From Heterostelium album PN500 (lineage: Eukaryota > Evosea > Eumycetozoa > Acytosteliales > Acytosteliaceae): a DNA stretch of 64,000 nucleotides. Shown piece by piece: positions 56,022 through 64,000 of the stretch. A program made the position numbers and the translations under genes. A model generated the notes under the pieces. That model searched no databases, was not told where the DNA came from, and saw only the letters and a list, made by a program, of their open reading frames with translations. The stretch lies in assembly GCF_000004825.1 (NCBI RefSeq), contig NW_008805065.1:496001-560000 (forward strand), given 5' to 3'. Each line of letters begins with the position of its first letter. Position 1 is the first letter of the stretch.

Positions 56022-57864
56022 TTATTTTAAATCTGAATACTTTGGTATAGATAATAATAGATACTCAATAAAAAACGATTCGTGAAATAGTAGTGCTGTG
56101 AAATTATACTTGTGAAGGAATGAGTTGTAGTTGTTGGAATCGTGTGGTTTACCGAATATCAAGTAATAGCTGTTGTCTAACTTTCTAACGTGACAAGCGT
56201 GATGCCACTTTGGTAGTGCTCTAAAGATGATGTTGGTCAACGATTTCGGTATCGACTGAAGTAGATTCGGTGAGAAATACAATATCAACGTTCTCATGGT
56301 GTTCGGTATGGTGCCTGGCTGGAACTCATTGTCCATATAGAAATTGTTAATCAGCTCCAGTTGCTCGACGGATTCCGGAATATAACCTGGTCGAACCAAT
56401 CCATCGATGTGATCCAACCTCAAGTACTTTACAGATTGCGGTATCGATCCTTGCTCCAACTCAATATCATAGGCCATCGATAGATCCAGTGATTCGATAC
56501 CAACCGGTATCTGTCCAGCAGCTACAAACTGTTGATCTATCGATACCAACGACAGTTTCCTTATCTTTAGTTGTGAGAATACCTGATGTTGTTTGGAATC
56601 TACAGCTGGAAACCAACCGACTTTCAACTCTTCCAACTGATAGTGTATGGTATCCTTTTCAAACAGTTCCTCTATGTCATATATACATTTATCTATACCG
56701 AGATATCTTATCGATTGGGGTAGTGTCGATGTCAATCTAAACTTTGAATGGAATCGCAGTCTGACCAGAGTTTTCGGTAGTTCACTCAAGTCGATTGTCT
56801 CCTCCAGTGTAGCATCGTTTCTAATGTTATTGTTCCTTATTGCCGTGTCGTAGAAAGATAGATTCCTTAGGTTTGGCAGTGTCTTTATGATTGAGATCCA
56901 TTGCGTTGGTGCAACGTAGAGTGTATGGAGAGTATGCGGTAACACGCGACTATCAATGGGCAGAGGAACACCGGAGAACTCCAACGACTCTAAACTCGGT
57001 GGTAAAACACCGTGCGACAGTTCCTGCTTGTATTTATGATGATTTTGGAAGCTGATATGCTTCAACGACACCGGTAGCACACCCGGTTCAATTGGTTCAC
57101 TATAGCTGTATCCAAGCTCCAGCTTCTCCAGACCCTCAGGGAACAAACCGTTCTCTATTCGCTGATCGACATTCAACCCGTTGAGCTCCTTCAGGCCAGC
57201 TGGTAAGCAGCCTTTGTACAACTTCTCATTGAAATCACCGTAGAACGACAGAGATTTCAAGCGAGTCGGTAAACTATGTTTCAAAGTTCGACAGTCATCC
57301 AATCTAGTGACATTGGAATCTTGCAAAAGCTTTGCCAGATACTCAGAGTCAATAGGCAAGTCTCTATCCACATTGAAATTAGCTGGTACGCCAGGAGTAG
57401 AATCTAAAATGACTCTATCTACATTCGATTGTATTGATTTATATGATTCTAAACTATCTAAATAGATTCAGATAAAGATTAATAATATTAAAAAATGTTT
57501 TGAAAACAACAATTAATAACAACAACAACTACTACTAATACTTACTTCCATCAATGAAATAATCAATTTGTGGTCTAACATTATATTTCGAACCAATGAA
57601 GAGGTTACAATTATTCTTTAACTCTAATGATTTTATATAGATCGATTTAAATGATTTTAGATAAAAGTTGATATGATGAGAGTCAATGTTGAGTGTATCG
57701 CTATTGAATATTAGATATTTGTCTCTTTGTTCGAACCATCGTTTACAGACTAGACTCCAACATATTCTATCGATGTTATCATCAATACATCTAATAATAT
57801 AACTTAATAAGAAGAATGGGAAATTAACCAGCTTATTATAGCTATTATTATTTATTATTGACAT
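56022..57864 (-). CDS. F-box and FNIP repeat-containing protein
   Basis: Two exons, 57864-57546 and 57457-56022, phase-1 intron of 88 bp; 584 residues. The F-box occupies about residues 12-60 (FFLLSYIIRCIDDN, ICWSLVCKRWFEQRDKYL). After a linker containing DSTPGVPANFNVDRDLP, FNIP repeats begin near residue 160 with cores LPTRLKSLSF, LPAGLKELNG, FPEGLEKLEL, LPVSLKHISF, LPPSLESLEF and later IPESVEQLEL, IPNTMRTLIL. The C terminus HVRKLDNSYYLIFGK matches IRKLDNDYFILFG in the paralogue at 1238-2869. A role as SCF substrate receptor is inferred. The segment is noticeably GC-richer than its surroundings. Confidence 0.86.
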
Positions 57865-58621
57865 TAAATCTGTTAAATTACATCAAAAATAAAACAAAAA
57901 AAATATCGATTTCTTGCGTAAAGTCATACCAACCACAACACTAATTTTATGATCACACAGACTTAATAATCATTGATAAATAAATAATTTATATTTTAAT
58001 TTGATATGTTGAATAGTATTCATTAATCAGTATTGTTAGAATAGGAATATAGTTTGAAGATATGTACAATGAAGAGGTTAGTAATAGAATAAGAACAAAT
58101 ATTCAAAAATAACTTTAGTTTGATAAAATGCTTGTCTATCTTCGCGAGATTGATCAGTATTATGAAAGATAAAAAAAAAAAAAGAATATTTCAACTAGTA
58201 GTTACCGTTATTACGCTTTAAGAGAATGTTTTGATATGCGGCATTGTGGTCAAGTATTGTGTAACATTTTGGAGATGTTATGTTCACGACGAAACTTTGT
58301 TCGCATTCATTCAATTTTATTACAGAATACCTATCACAACATAAAAATCAATCATGCATCTCATTCCCTATCACTACATCGCCAGAAAATCACACCTATC
58401 ATCATGGTCATCAAGAATTCGCACAGCACCTTTAAGAAGAAAGAAAAGCCAACAACAAATAACAAATCAAAAATAAACATCAACACAACATATTATTATT
58501 TAATAATTCATATTATTCATGAATGTTCACTACCCACCCAACGCTACCCTATCTTTACTTTTTTTTTTTTTATATACGTTTAATTTCTTATTGGTGGTGT
58601 TCAAATACCAACAACTTGACA

Positions 58622-58800
58622 TTTACAATTTTAATTTTTGATAGAGTGCTCACTGTTATTAATATAAACAATTTACTCCGAATACCCGATTCAAATAATA
58701 ATTAGCCTGGTTTATCTTTGTAAACCTATTCAATTTTAATATGAAACTTGCCAATTATATTTACAACAGCGACCACTCTATCAACAATTAAAATTGTAAA
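58622..58800. repeat. Inverted-repeat (MITE-like) element
   Basis: The 27-bp ends 58622-58648 (TTTACAATTTTAATT..TGATAGAGTG) and 58774-58800 are reverse complements with one mismatch, and weaker similarity continues inward for about 20-25 bp. Total length is 179 bp. The form suggests a small non-autonomous DNA element, but no target-site duplication or related transposase was identified. Confidence 0.6.
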
Positions 58801-59256
58801 TTGTTAAGTATATTCCAAGAAATTTATAAATAACTACAGTTATTTGAATTTATTTATCCAAGTTCCATTTTAAATAAATCATTTTCAACATGATTTATCA
58901 TTTTCAAACAACTGTTGTATTATCAACGGACATTTTTAAGTTTTTTTTGTTTTTTTATTTCACAAAGTTGTTTGAAATCAGGGACAAGAATTTGTATAAA
59001 ATTTTTTTTTCAGTCTACTTAAATCAACAACTGACTAGAAATGGGATTAAAGAAAAATATATGATACCACCTCAACAGTTCAGCTCCATTTTTCGGATGA
59101 TCTAGTGGGATGATGATTTCTAAAAAACTAGTAATGGGCACTTAAATCAATAAATAGCCTTATTCTGGGGTAAAATTAAAAAATTAATCATCTCCACTGT
59201 CCTGCTCAAGTTTTGATATTGATATGATTTATAGTTAAAAATAAATATTACTAAAC

Positions 59257-59264
59257 TATATAAA
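59257..59264 (+). promoter_or_regulatory. TATA-box-like element
   Basis: TATATAAA 65-72 bp upstream of the ATG at 59329. Position matches the boxes before the other secreted-protein genes in the window. Confidence 0.4.
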
Positions 59265-59328
59265 TGGAAACTAGTTTCATTATAGTCATTCATTAATTAC
59301 TAATTTCTTTTAAAACAATAATTTATAA

Positions 59329-60578
59329 ATGCTTTATAAAAATATAGTTTTATTAAATTTACTCTTTTTTATAACTATTGTTGCTGTGTGTAACGCTGCT
59401 GTGCCAACAGTATTTTATGTTCCTCACCAAGATGACGAGGCATTGGGTATGCCACTAGGAATCCCTGAGCATATCGCTGCCGGAAGACCAGTCAAGGTGA
59501 TTCTTTACATGCCAAACAGATCGGATCCAGGTTTATTGGATATCATGAACGGTGTTACACAATGTCCACTTAATAAATACTATGCCTCTCGTTTCCCAGG
59601 ACATCCAGCATATCACAACTTTAACATGAACCAACAACAAATGAATACCTACAGAAATGAAGAGTTTTCAAGAAGTGTCGGTGCTCTTGGTTTATCAACC
59701 TATTCCTCAACTGGTTGGGGAGACGCTCAAGAGTCACAACTCGTTAGTCTCATGTACAATCTAATCCTCAAATATGAGAAGATTTATCCAGGAACCGGTC
59801 ATAAATGTATTGCAGGACCAAGGTAAGCATAAATCAATTAAATTATATATAGTTTTATGTTAATTAACATTTTTAAAATCAAAAATAGGGATTGTTTTCC
59901 ATGGGATAATCCTCCAAAACCGATGGTTGATCATATCGCTTGTTACAAGGCAGCATTACTTTTAAAAAGTAACTATCCAAATGGTATCAATGGTTTGGGA
60001 TGGGATTTTAGATTCTATGACGATTATATCTGGTTTGATCCAGTGACCAATGAGAACACTTACTATACCTATACCACTCACCCAGAGCCACCATGTCCCC
60101 AATACACTTATGGTGCTGGTCAGTACATGGGCTATAAGATTAACTCACAGAATGCATACAAAGTGTACACTCCATCCAGTAATCGTTATGCATTGGGAAT
60201 GCATTCCGTTCCAAATCTATTTTATGGTTCACAAAATGATCCGTATATCTATCTCGAATTATTGGAACCAGGAAACAACCCACCATGTAAAATTCAACCA
60301 TACAATCAAACTCCCAGAGGTTCATTTGCAAAATCCATTCATGTTCATGATCATGATAATTCACACGATTTCAATAGCACAGAGGTATGTTTTATTTTAT
60401 ATTTTAAATATTTATTAAAAATTAATTTTTTGTAACTTTTTTTTTAATCAAAAAGGGATTCTATCATGGTGATTTCCAATATGTACCAGCTGTTGAAGAA
60501 ATTGAAGAATATATTGAATTTGAAGATGTTACTGAGCAAGCAATCAAAATGTTTGGTGATGAACACTGGAAACAATAA
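59329..60578 (+). CDS. Secreted PIG-L/LmbE-type deacetylase
   Basis: Three exons: 59329-59822, 59889-60384 and 60456-60578; 370 residues. Residues 1-24 are a signal peptide ending CNA. The mature start VPTVFYVPHQDDEALGM is the LmbE/PIG-L zinc-site motif (usual AHPDDE; here PHQDDE), with the catalytic Asp and metal-binding His and Asp-Asp pair present. EFSRSVGALGLS corresponds to the family's E...A...LG pattern, and PPKPMVDHIACYKAALLL carries a downstream His in the position of the third zinc ligand. PIG-L acts on GlcNAc-PI at the ER; relatives deacetylate other N-acetylglucosaminyl substrates. A secreted, soluble version with an unusually long C-terminal part (HVHDHDNSHDF, then acidic EEIEEYIEFED) has an unknown substrate. 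Confidence 0.82.
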
Positions 60579-61123
60579 AAATAAATAATCATTATTTATT
60601 ATCTTTGTTTTAAACTATAATAACAACTATGAACTTGTTTATATTTATTAAATATAATTTGTTTGATAGTTATGTATAAAATTTTCAATAAACCTATTAA
60701 TAAATCTTTTTATGTAAAAAATAAATTGTTTTACATAATTTTTATTTTCATTGCCTCAAAAAGTTTCCACCTTTTTCTCTTCTCTTCTTATCCGCGATTG
60801 AGGCTGCCCCTAAAGGGGTTGATGTTAATTTCCAAAATCATGTTTTGCTACCACTGTAAACTAGCACCGAAGAAAGAGAATCTCCCTCATTTAATTTTTA
60901 TATTCTTTCTTTAATTTTTTTAAAATATTAACCTCTTTTTTGAAACTAACACACTCCACTACTCCTTTGAAAATAATTTATTATTTAATTAAATTAATAA
61001 CCCTAAACTCTTTATTTTTACTTTTTTGTTTTTTTTAAAAAAAGTTAACTTTATTTGTTAGAAATATTTTCAAATGTTTTATCTTGCTTTGATTTGAAAA
61101 TAAAAATAACAAAAGTTGTTTTT
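60579..61123. other. Intergenic region with a GC-richer island
   Basis: Between the PIG-L and first ML gene. An island at about 60,765-60,890 (CCGCGATTGAGG, GCTGCCCCTAAAGGGG, TAGCACCGAAGAAAG) stands out from the AT-rich flanks and holds a small GC hairpin (CCCCTAAAGGGG at 60,809-60,820). It may be a non-coding RNA or gene fragment. No feature could be assigned. Confidence 0.35.
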
Positions 61124-61579
61124 TTAGTGTGGTAATGTAATGTCAAGATTGTAACAGGTAATCTGATTCTTCTTGTCGTCTCTCACTACGATGTGAGTGG
61201 TGTAGTGACCTGGTGGAGCCATGGCTGGTACTGGTAGTGAAATGGTTTTGGCAAAGTTACCTGCTGGTGCTGGACATTCACTTGCATGAGTGAAACTATT
61301 CTTGCAAATATCGACTTGTGTATCCATTTTCTGATTGTTATCTCCAATCATTGAAATATAGACGATACCATTTGAGATCTTTTCATTTAGAGTACCAATC
61401 ACTGTGATGTTCAAGTTCTTTCCACGAACTGGTGGGAATGGAGCTAGCACAACATTCTTTAATGTCAACTTGTCACCCTTGGCTGCACAGCTACTCCAAT
61501 AACTGGGATTGGCTTCGGTTTCACTACGGACCAAAGAAAGCATTACAAATACAACCGATAATAATAAAATATATTTCAT
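61124..61579 (-). CDS. ML-domain (NPC2-like) secreted lipid-binding protein 1
   Basis: Single exon, 151 residues. Residues 1-19 are a signal peptide. The mature chain WSSCAAKGDKLTLKNVVLAPFPPVRGKNLNITVIGTLNEKI follows the ML (MD-2-related lipid-recognition) pattern: an early Cys, the PPV/AKG turn, and a first sheet; then CKN...CPAPAGNFAKTISLPVP, and the closing YTTHIVVRD..NQITCYNLDITL. Conserved cysteines fit the family's disulphides. ML proteins bind lipids in a beta-sandwich pocket in lysosomes or outside the cell; Dictyostelium relatives are annotated as phosphatidylglycerol/phosphatidylinositol transfer-like. A minus-strand TATAAATA at 61,658-61,665 lies 79-86 bp upstream. It is the most divergent of the three local ML genes. 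Confidence 0.82.
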   Translation of the reverse strand: MKYILLLSVVFVMLSLVRSETEANPSYWSSCAAKGDKLTLKNVVLAPFPPVRGKNLNITVIGTLNEKISNGIVYISMIGDNNQKMDTQVDICKNSFTHASECPAPAGNFAKTISLPVPAMAPPGHYTTHIVVRDDKKNQITCYNLDITLPH

Positions 61580-62655
61580 TTTTAAAACTTTTATGTATTT
61601 TTATATTTCTATAATTTAACTTGATGTTAATGAATTATAAAGTTGAACAAGTCAGACTATTTATAGTGAAAATCAATTCAATTCAATCATATCAATTTTA
61701 TTTATATTATTAATTGATTTAATTGAAAACGTTAAAAATATATATGTTTAGATTTAGTATTTTAAAGAGTTTGTGATAAGTTATAAGTTACAACATTTAA
61801 AACATTTATACCACATTGAAAAACTAAACGAAAATAATAATTAAAGTGTTGAATTGTTCGAAAAATGACAATTTGATTCTAATCGCACAATATTGATGAC
61901 AAAGAAGATAGATTCAATCAATTGTGGTTATGGTCATATCATTTTTTTCGTTTTTTAAATTGAATTTAAAAAAAAATGTTAACATACTAACCACATTGTT
62001 AATAAATCTGTCGTAAAAATAAAATCTGTGATCTGTTGTAATAATATTGGTTAAAGAAGATAGTAATGTTGATTGTTTTGTTCATATGAATAAATGTACT
62101 CGTTTAACAACTCTTATAACCTCCAATCGATAAACTGATTTAATACAAAATTTCACTTAATAAATAAATAAAGCTGTTCAATATATAACCTTTAATCAAA
62201 AACAATTTAATAATTAAACAATTAAGTCATTTCTAATAAAGGTTATCAATTTCGTATATTATGATTAAAAAAACAAATACTGTGTGAGAAGGTAAAGTTA
62301 TACCAACAACTTATTCTTGATAATTAACTTCTATCTATTTATTTGATAACTTCTATTATTATTTTGTACTTCATTTATGATAAGCTCAACGAATGACCAT
62401 TGAACTGATGCTCTTCTACCAATGACCAAAGCCGATACAATTGGAAGCGTGGACATTAACAAACGAAGCGTTGACTGATGCCCACCTGTATAATAGGAAT
62501 TCATTGTCAGCGCAAAACACAAAGTAAAACAAAGCATATGACATGGATAATGAGCGAATCCAGTTTATACTGATGCTATTATTATTGAAAAAAACATTGA
62601 CTATTTTTTATTTTTTTTGTGGTTTTTATTTTTAATTATATTTTGATATCTTTAT
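61580..62655. other. Intergenic region between ML genes 1 and 2
   Basis: About 1.08 kb. AT-rich except for 62,390-62,570, where a minus-strand frame (62537-62331) reads TLRLLMSTLPIVSALVIGRRASVQW and might be a gene remnant; no start context or homologue was recognised. The right portion near 61,650 holds the ML gene 1 promoter. Confidence 0.35.
61658..61665 (-). promoter_or_regulatory. TATA-box-like element of ML gene 1
   Basis: Minus-strand TATAAATA 79-86 bp upstream of the ATG at 61579. Inferred from sequence and spacing. Confidence 0.4.
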
Positions 62656-63081
62656 TTAAAACTTGAGGTTAACATTGATACAGGCAATTTGAGATTTGTT
62701 TTGATCAGTGATAACAATATTGGCTTTGTAGGATCCAGATGGTGTGTTGCTTGGGATGGCGGCGGTGAAAGTCTTTGAGAGTGGTCCAGCTTCGATTGGA
62801 CATGGAATTGGTGAGTTGGTTTGACAAATTGGTTCATCCTTGTTGAGAATGGTGATGAATCCATATTTGACAGAGACATGAGCATTTCCTCCTGTTAATG
62901 TTTCAGATAGACTACCACCGATGGTTACTGTTAGATCCTTTCCTTTGGCAGGTGGATCTGGTACGATCGAAACCGATGAGATTTGGAAGATATCATTTGG
63001 ATTTCCACAGTTTGACCAAATATCAGCGTTGACAACTGATAATACTAAGACAACAAATACAAATATTGAAATTGATTTCAT
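62656..63081 (-). CDS. ML-domain (NPC2-like) secreted lipid-binding protein 2
   Basis: Single exon, 141 residues with a signal peptide (about 1-19, ending VNA). The mature protein runs IWSNCGNPNDIFQISSVSIVPDPPAKGKDLTVTIGGSLSETL, then CQTNSPIPCPIEAGPLSKTFTAAIPSNTPSGSYKANIVITDQNKSQIACINVNLKF, a complete ML domain with paired Cys. It is close to gene 3 at 63338-63849 (shared PIPCPI.AGP.SK and DQ/DPSK..IACINV/VNID) and less close to gene 1, showing recent tandem duplication of 2 and 3. Unlike gene 3 it lacks the intron after the signal-peptide exon. Lipid binding in an endolysosomal or extracellular setting is inferred from the family. Confidence 0.85.
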   Translation of the reverse strand: MKSISIFVFVVLVLSVVNADIWSNCGNPNDIFQISSVSIVPDPPAKGKDLTVTIGGSLSETLTGGNAHVSVKYGFITILNKDEPICQTNSPIPCPIEAGPLSKTFTAAIPSNTPSGSYKANIVITDQNKSQIACINVNLKF

Positions 63082-63337
63082 TATTTAAAATATTATATAA
63101 ATAAAAATAATTATAAAATGATTGATAAAAATGTAAAATCACCTTGTTTCTTTTTCGTGTGAATAGTCAGAAACATCTTAATTTTTTTTTTTCTAAAATA
63201 CCATCACCAGGATGATCTAGATTTGTTTCGTTTTTTTTTTTTGACAAAGACAAAAAAAATAAAAATGAAAATAAAATAAAAGTTTTTTATCAAAGATCAC
63301 ACTAACAAATATGTTTTGTTTTTATCATTTACTTTGT

Positions 63338-63849
63338 TTAAAAGTGAATATCGATGTTAACACAGGCGATCTCATTTTTAGAAGGATCAGTAAGAACAAG
63401 ATTTCCTTTGTACTCTCCAGATGGCAAGTTGGATGGTATACTAACGGTCAATGACTTACTGAAGGGTCCAGCTTGAATTGGACATGGAATTGGGGGACCT
63501 ACTTGGCATAATGGCTCGTCGGTGTTGATGATAACGATGAACCCGTACTTTACATTGATGTGTACATTACCGCCATTCACGGTCTCTGTCATATTACCAA
63601 CAACGGAAATAGTCAAATCTTGACCCTTTACTGGTGGATTTGGAGTGACTGTAATAGATGTAATTTGGAACTGTGTGATTTGCATACATTAATTATTAGA
63701 TGATTGAATTTACTTGTTTAACAAGTAAATTATTTAAAATAACTTCTACTACTTACTTTGTCAGCAGGAGTACCACATGTTGTCCATATTCCAGCATTCA
63801 CATATGCCAACATAAAAATAGTAACAAAAACAATTATTATTGATTTCAT
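63338..63849 (-). CDS. ML-domain (NPC2-like) secreted lipid-binding protein 3
   Basis: Two exons, 63849-63757 and 63670-63338, phase-0 intron of 86 bp; 141 residues. Exon 1 supplies the signal peptide and IWTTCGTPADK; exon 2 begins FQITSITVTPNPPVKGQDLTISVVGNMTETVNGG and ends SGEYKGNLVLTDPSKNEIACVNIDIHF. The junction reproduces the CGTPADK-FQI order seen without an intron in gene 2 (CGNPNDIFQI), supporting the splice. The ML domain is complete. Upstream, a 26-bp perfect palindrome at 63916-63941 may be regulatory. Confidence 0.83.
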
Positions 63850-63915
63850 ATTTTTTGATTTATTTAAAATATAACTAAAAAAATATTATAATATGTTTAT
63901 TAATGAATAAAAATG

Positions 63916-63941
63916 AAAATCACTTAAATTTAAGTGATTTT
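63916..63941. repeat. Perfect 26-bp palindrome upstream of ML gene 3
   Basis: AAAATCACTTAAA at 63916-63928 is followed directly by its reverse complement TTTAAGTGATTTT at 63929-63941. It lies 67-92 bp upstream of the ATG at 63849, where a dimeric regulator could bind. Function is inferred only from symmetry and position. Confidence 0.6.
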
Positions 63942-64000
63942 ATTTGTTTTTATACACACATAATCACAAACGTTTTATTTTTAATTTTATTAATACACAA

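Larger units (their letters stand above)
57865..59328. other. Intergenic region with an inverted-repeat element and a possible fragment
   Basis: About 1.46 kb. On the minus strand about 58,353-58,200 is open for around 50 codons and reads like protein (LNECEQSFVVNITSPKCYTIL, DHNAAYQNIL) but has no start; on the plus strand a 115-codon frame from 58236 overlaps it and looks random. The inverted-repeat element at 58622-58800 is listed separately. A TATATAAA at 59,257-59,264 belongs to the next gene. Confidence 0.35.

Noticed and set aside
58236-59105. Three plus-strand frames of 60-115 codons
   Set aside because: Compositionally random, A/T-run dependent, without splice or domain support.
62331-62537. 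68-codon minus-strand frame between ML genes
   Set aside because: Somewhat protein-like but without homology or gene context; mentioned only as a possible remnant.
1-64000. tRNA genes, retroelements or other intact mobile elements
   Set aside because: A read-through for B-box-like GGTTCGA patterns, reverse transcriptase or transposase motifs found none outside coding sequence; short structured RNAs could still be missed by eye.

Overview
The window is nuclear DNA from a dictyostelid social amoeba. The evidence is very AT-rich intergenic DNA, short AT-rich introns (about 55-165 bp, GT..AG, mostly GTAAGT or GTATGT donors), Asn runs coded by AAT/AAC, F-box proteins with FNIP repeats, ankyrin-family proteins of dictyostelid type, a papain-type lysosomal protease and a kinesin-1. 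Species cannot be fixed from sequence alone. The frequent C- and G-ending codons in conserved genes suggest a relative with somewhat higher GC than D. discoideum. No tRNA, rRNA, CRISPR array or intact mobile element was seen.

Layout. 1-10.3 kb is family-expansion territory: a partial F-box-like gene, an F-box/FNIP gene, an ankyrin gene with two decayed relatives, a protein of fourteen 41-residue TPR-like repeats, and a broken leucine-rich (LRR) gene. 11-14 kb holds an M20 (PM20D1-like) hydrolase and a small secreted BP74-like protein, followed by more LRR-gene debris.

14.9-42.1 kb is dominated by a large inverted duplication. A left arm (about 14,880-20,694) and right arm (about 35,779-42,060), nearly identical, each carry a 5-exon gene for a secreted protein of 31 or more cysteine-rich VWC-like repeats plus about 1.7 kb of upstream DNA. 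The right copy has four extra repeats and a +1 frameshift near its 3' end. A third, severely deleted copy (42,268-42,562) is joined directly to a piece of the same LRR gene family whose sister piece lies at 9.4 kb. The 15-kb spacer between the arms carries mainly single-copy genes: a p31comet-like protein, a YdcF-domain/methyltransferase fusion, a WDR20-like protein, a kinesin-1 heavy chain, a papain-type protease and an unknown gene.

43-52 kb, all minus strand: a 1,499-residue Clu-domain/LRR protein, an intact F-box-like LRR gene (the best local parent of the LRR debris) and a multi-pass membrane protein. 52-64 kb: a divergent pair of small beta-rich proteins of unknown function, a secreted or membrane-anchored beta-helix protein, a second F-box/FNIP gene, a secreted PIG-L/LmbE-type deacetylase and a cluster of three ML-domain (NPC2-like) lipid-binding secreted proteins.

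Working together: there is no operon logic. Two themes recur, lineage-specific expansion and decay of repeat-protein families (FNIP, ankyrin, LRR, VWC-like) and secreted proteins, several of which have a TATAAATA-type box about 65-100 bp before the ATG. All exon structures were deduced by eye from splice sites, reading-frame phase and protein continuity.
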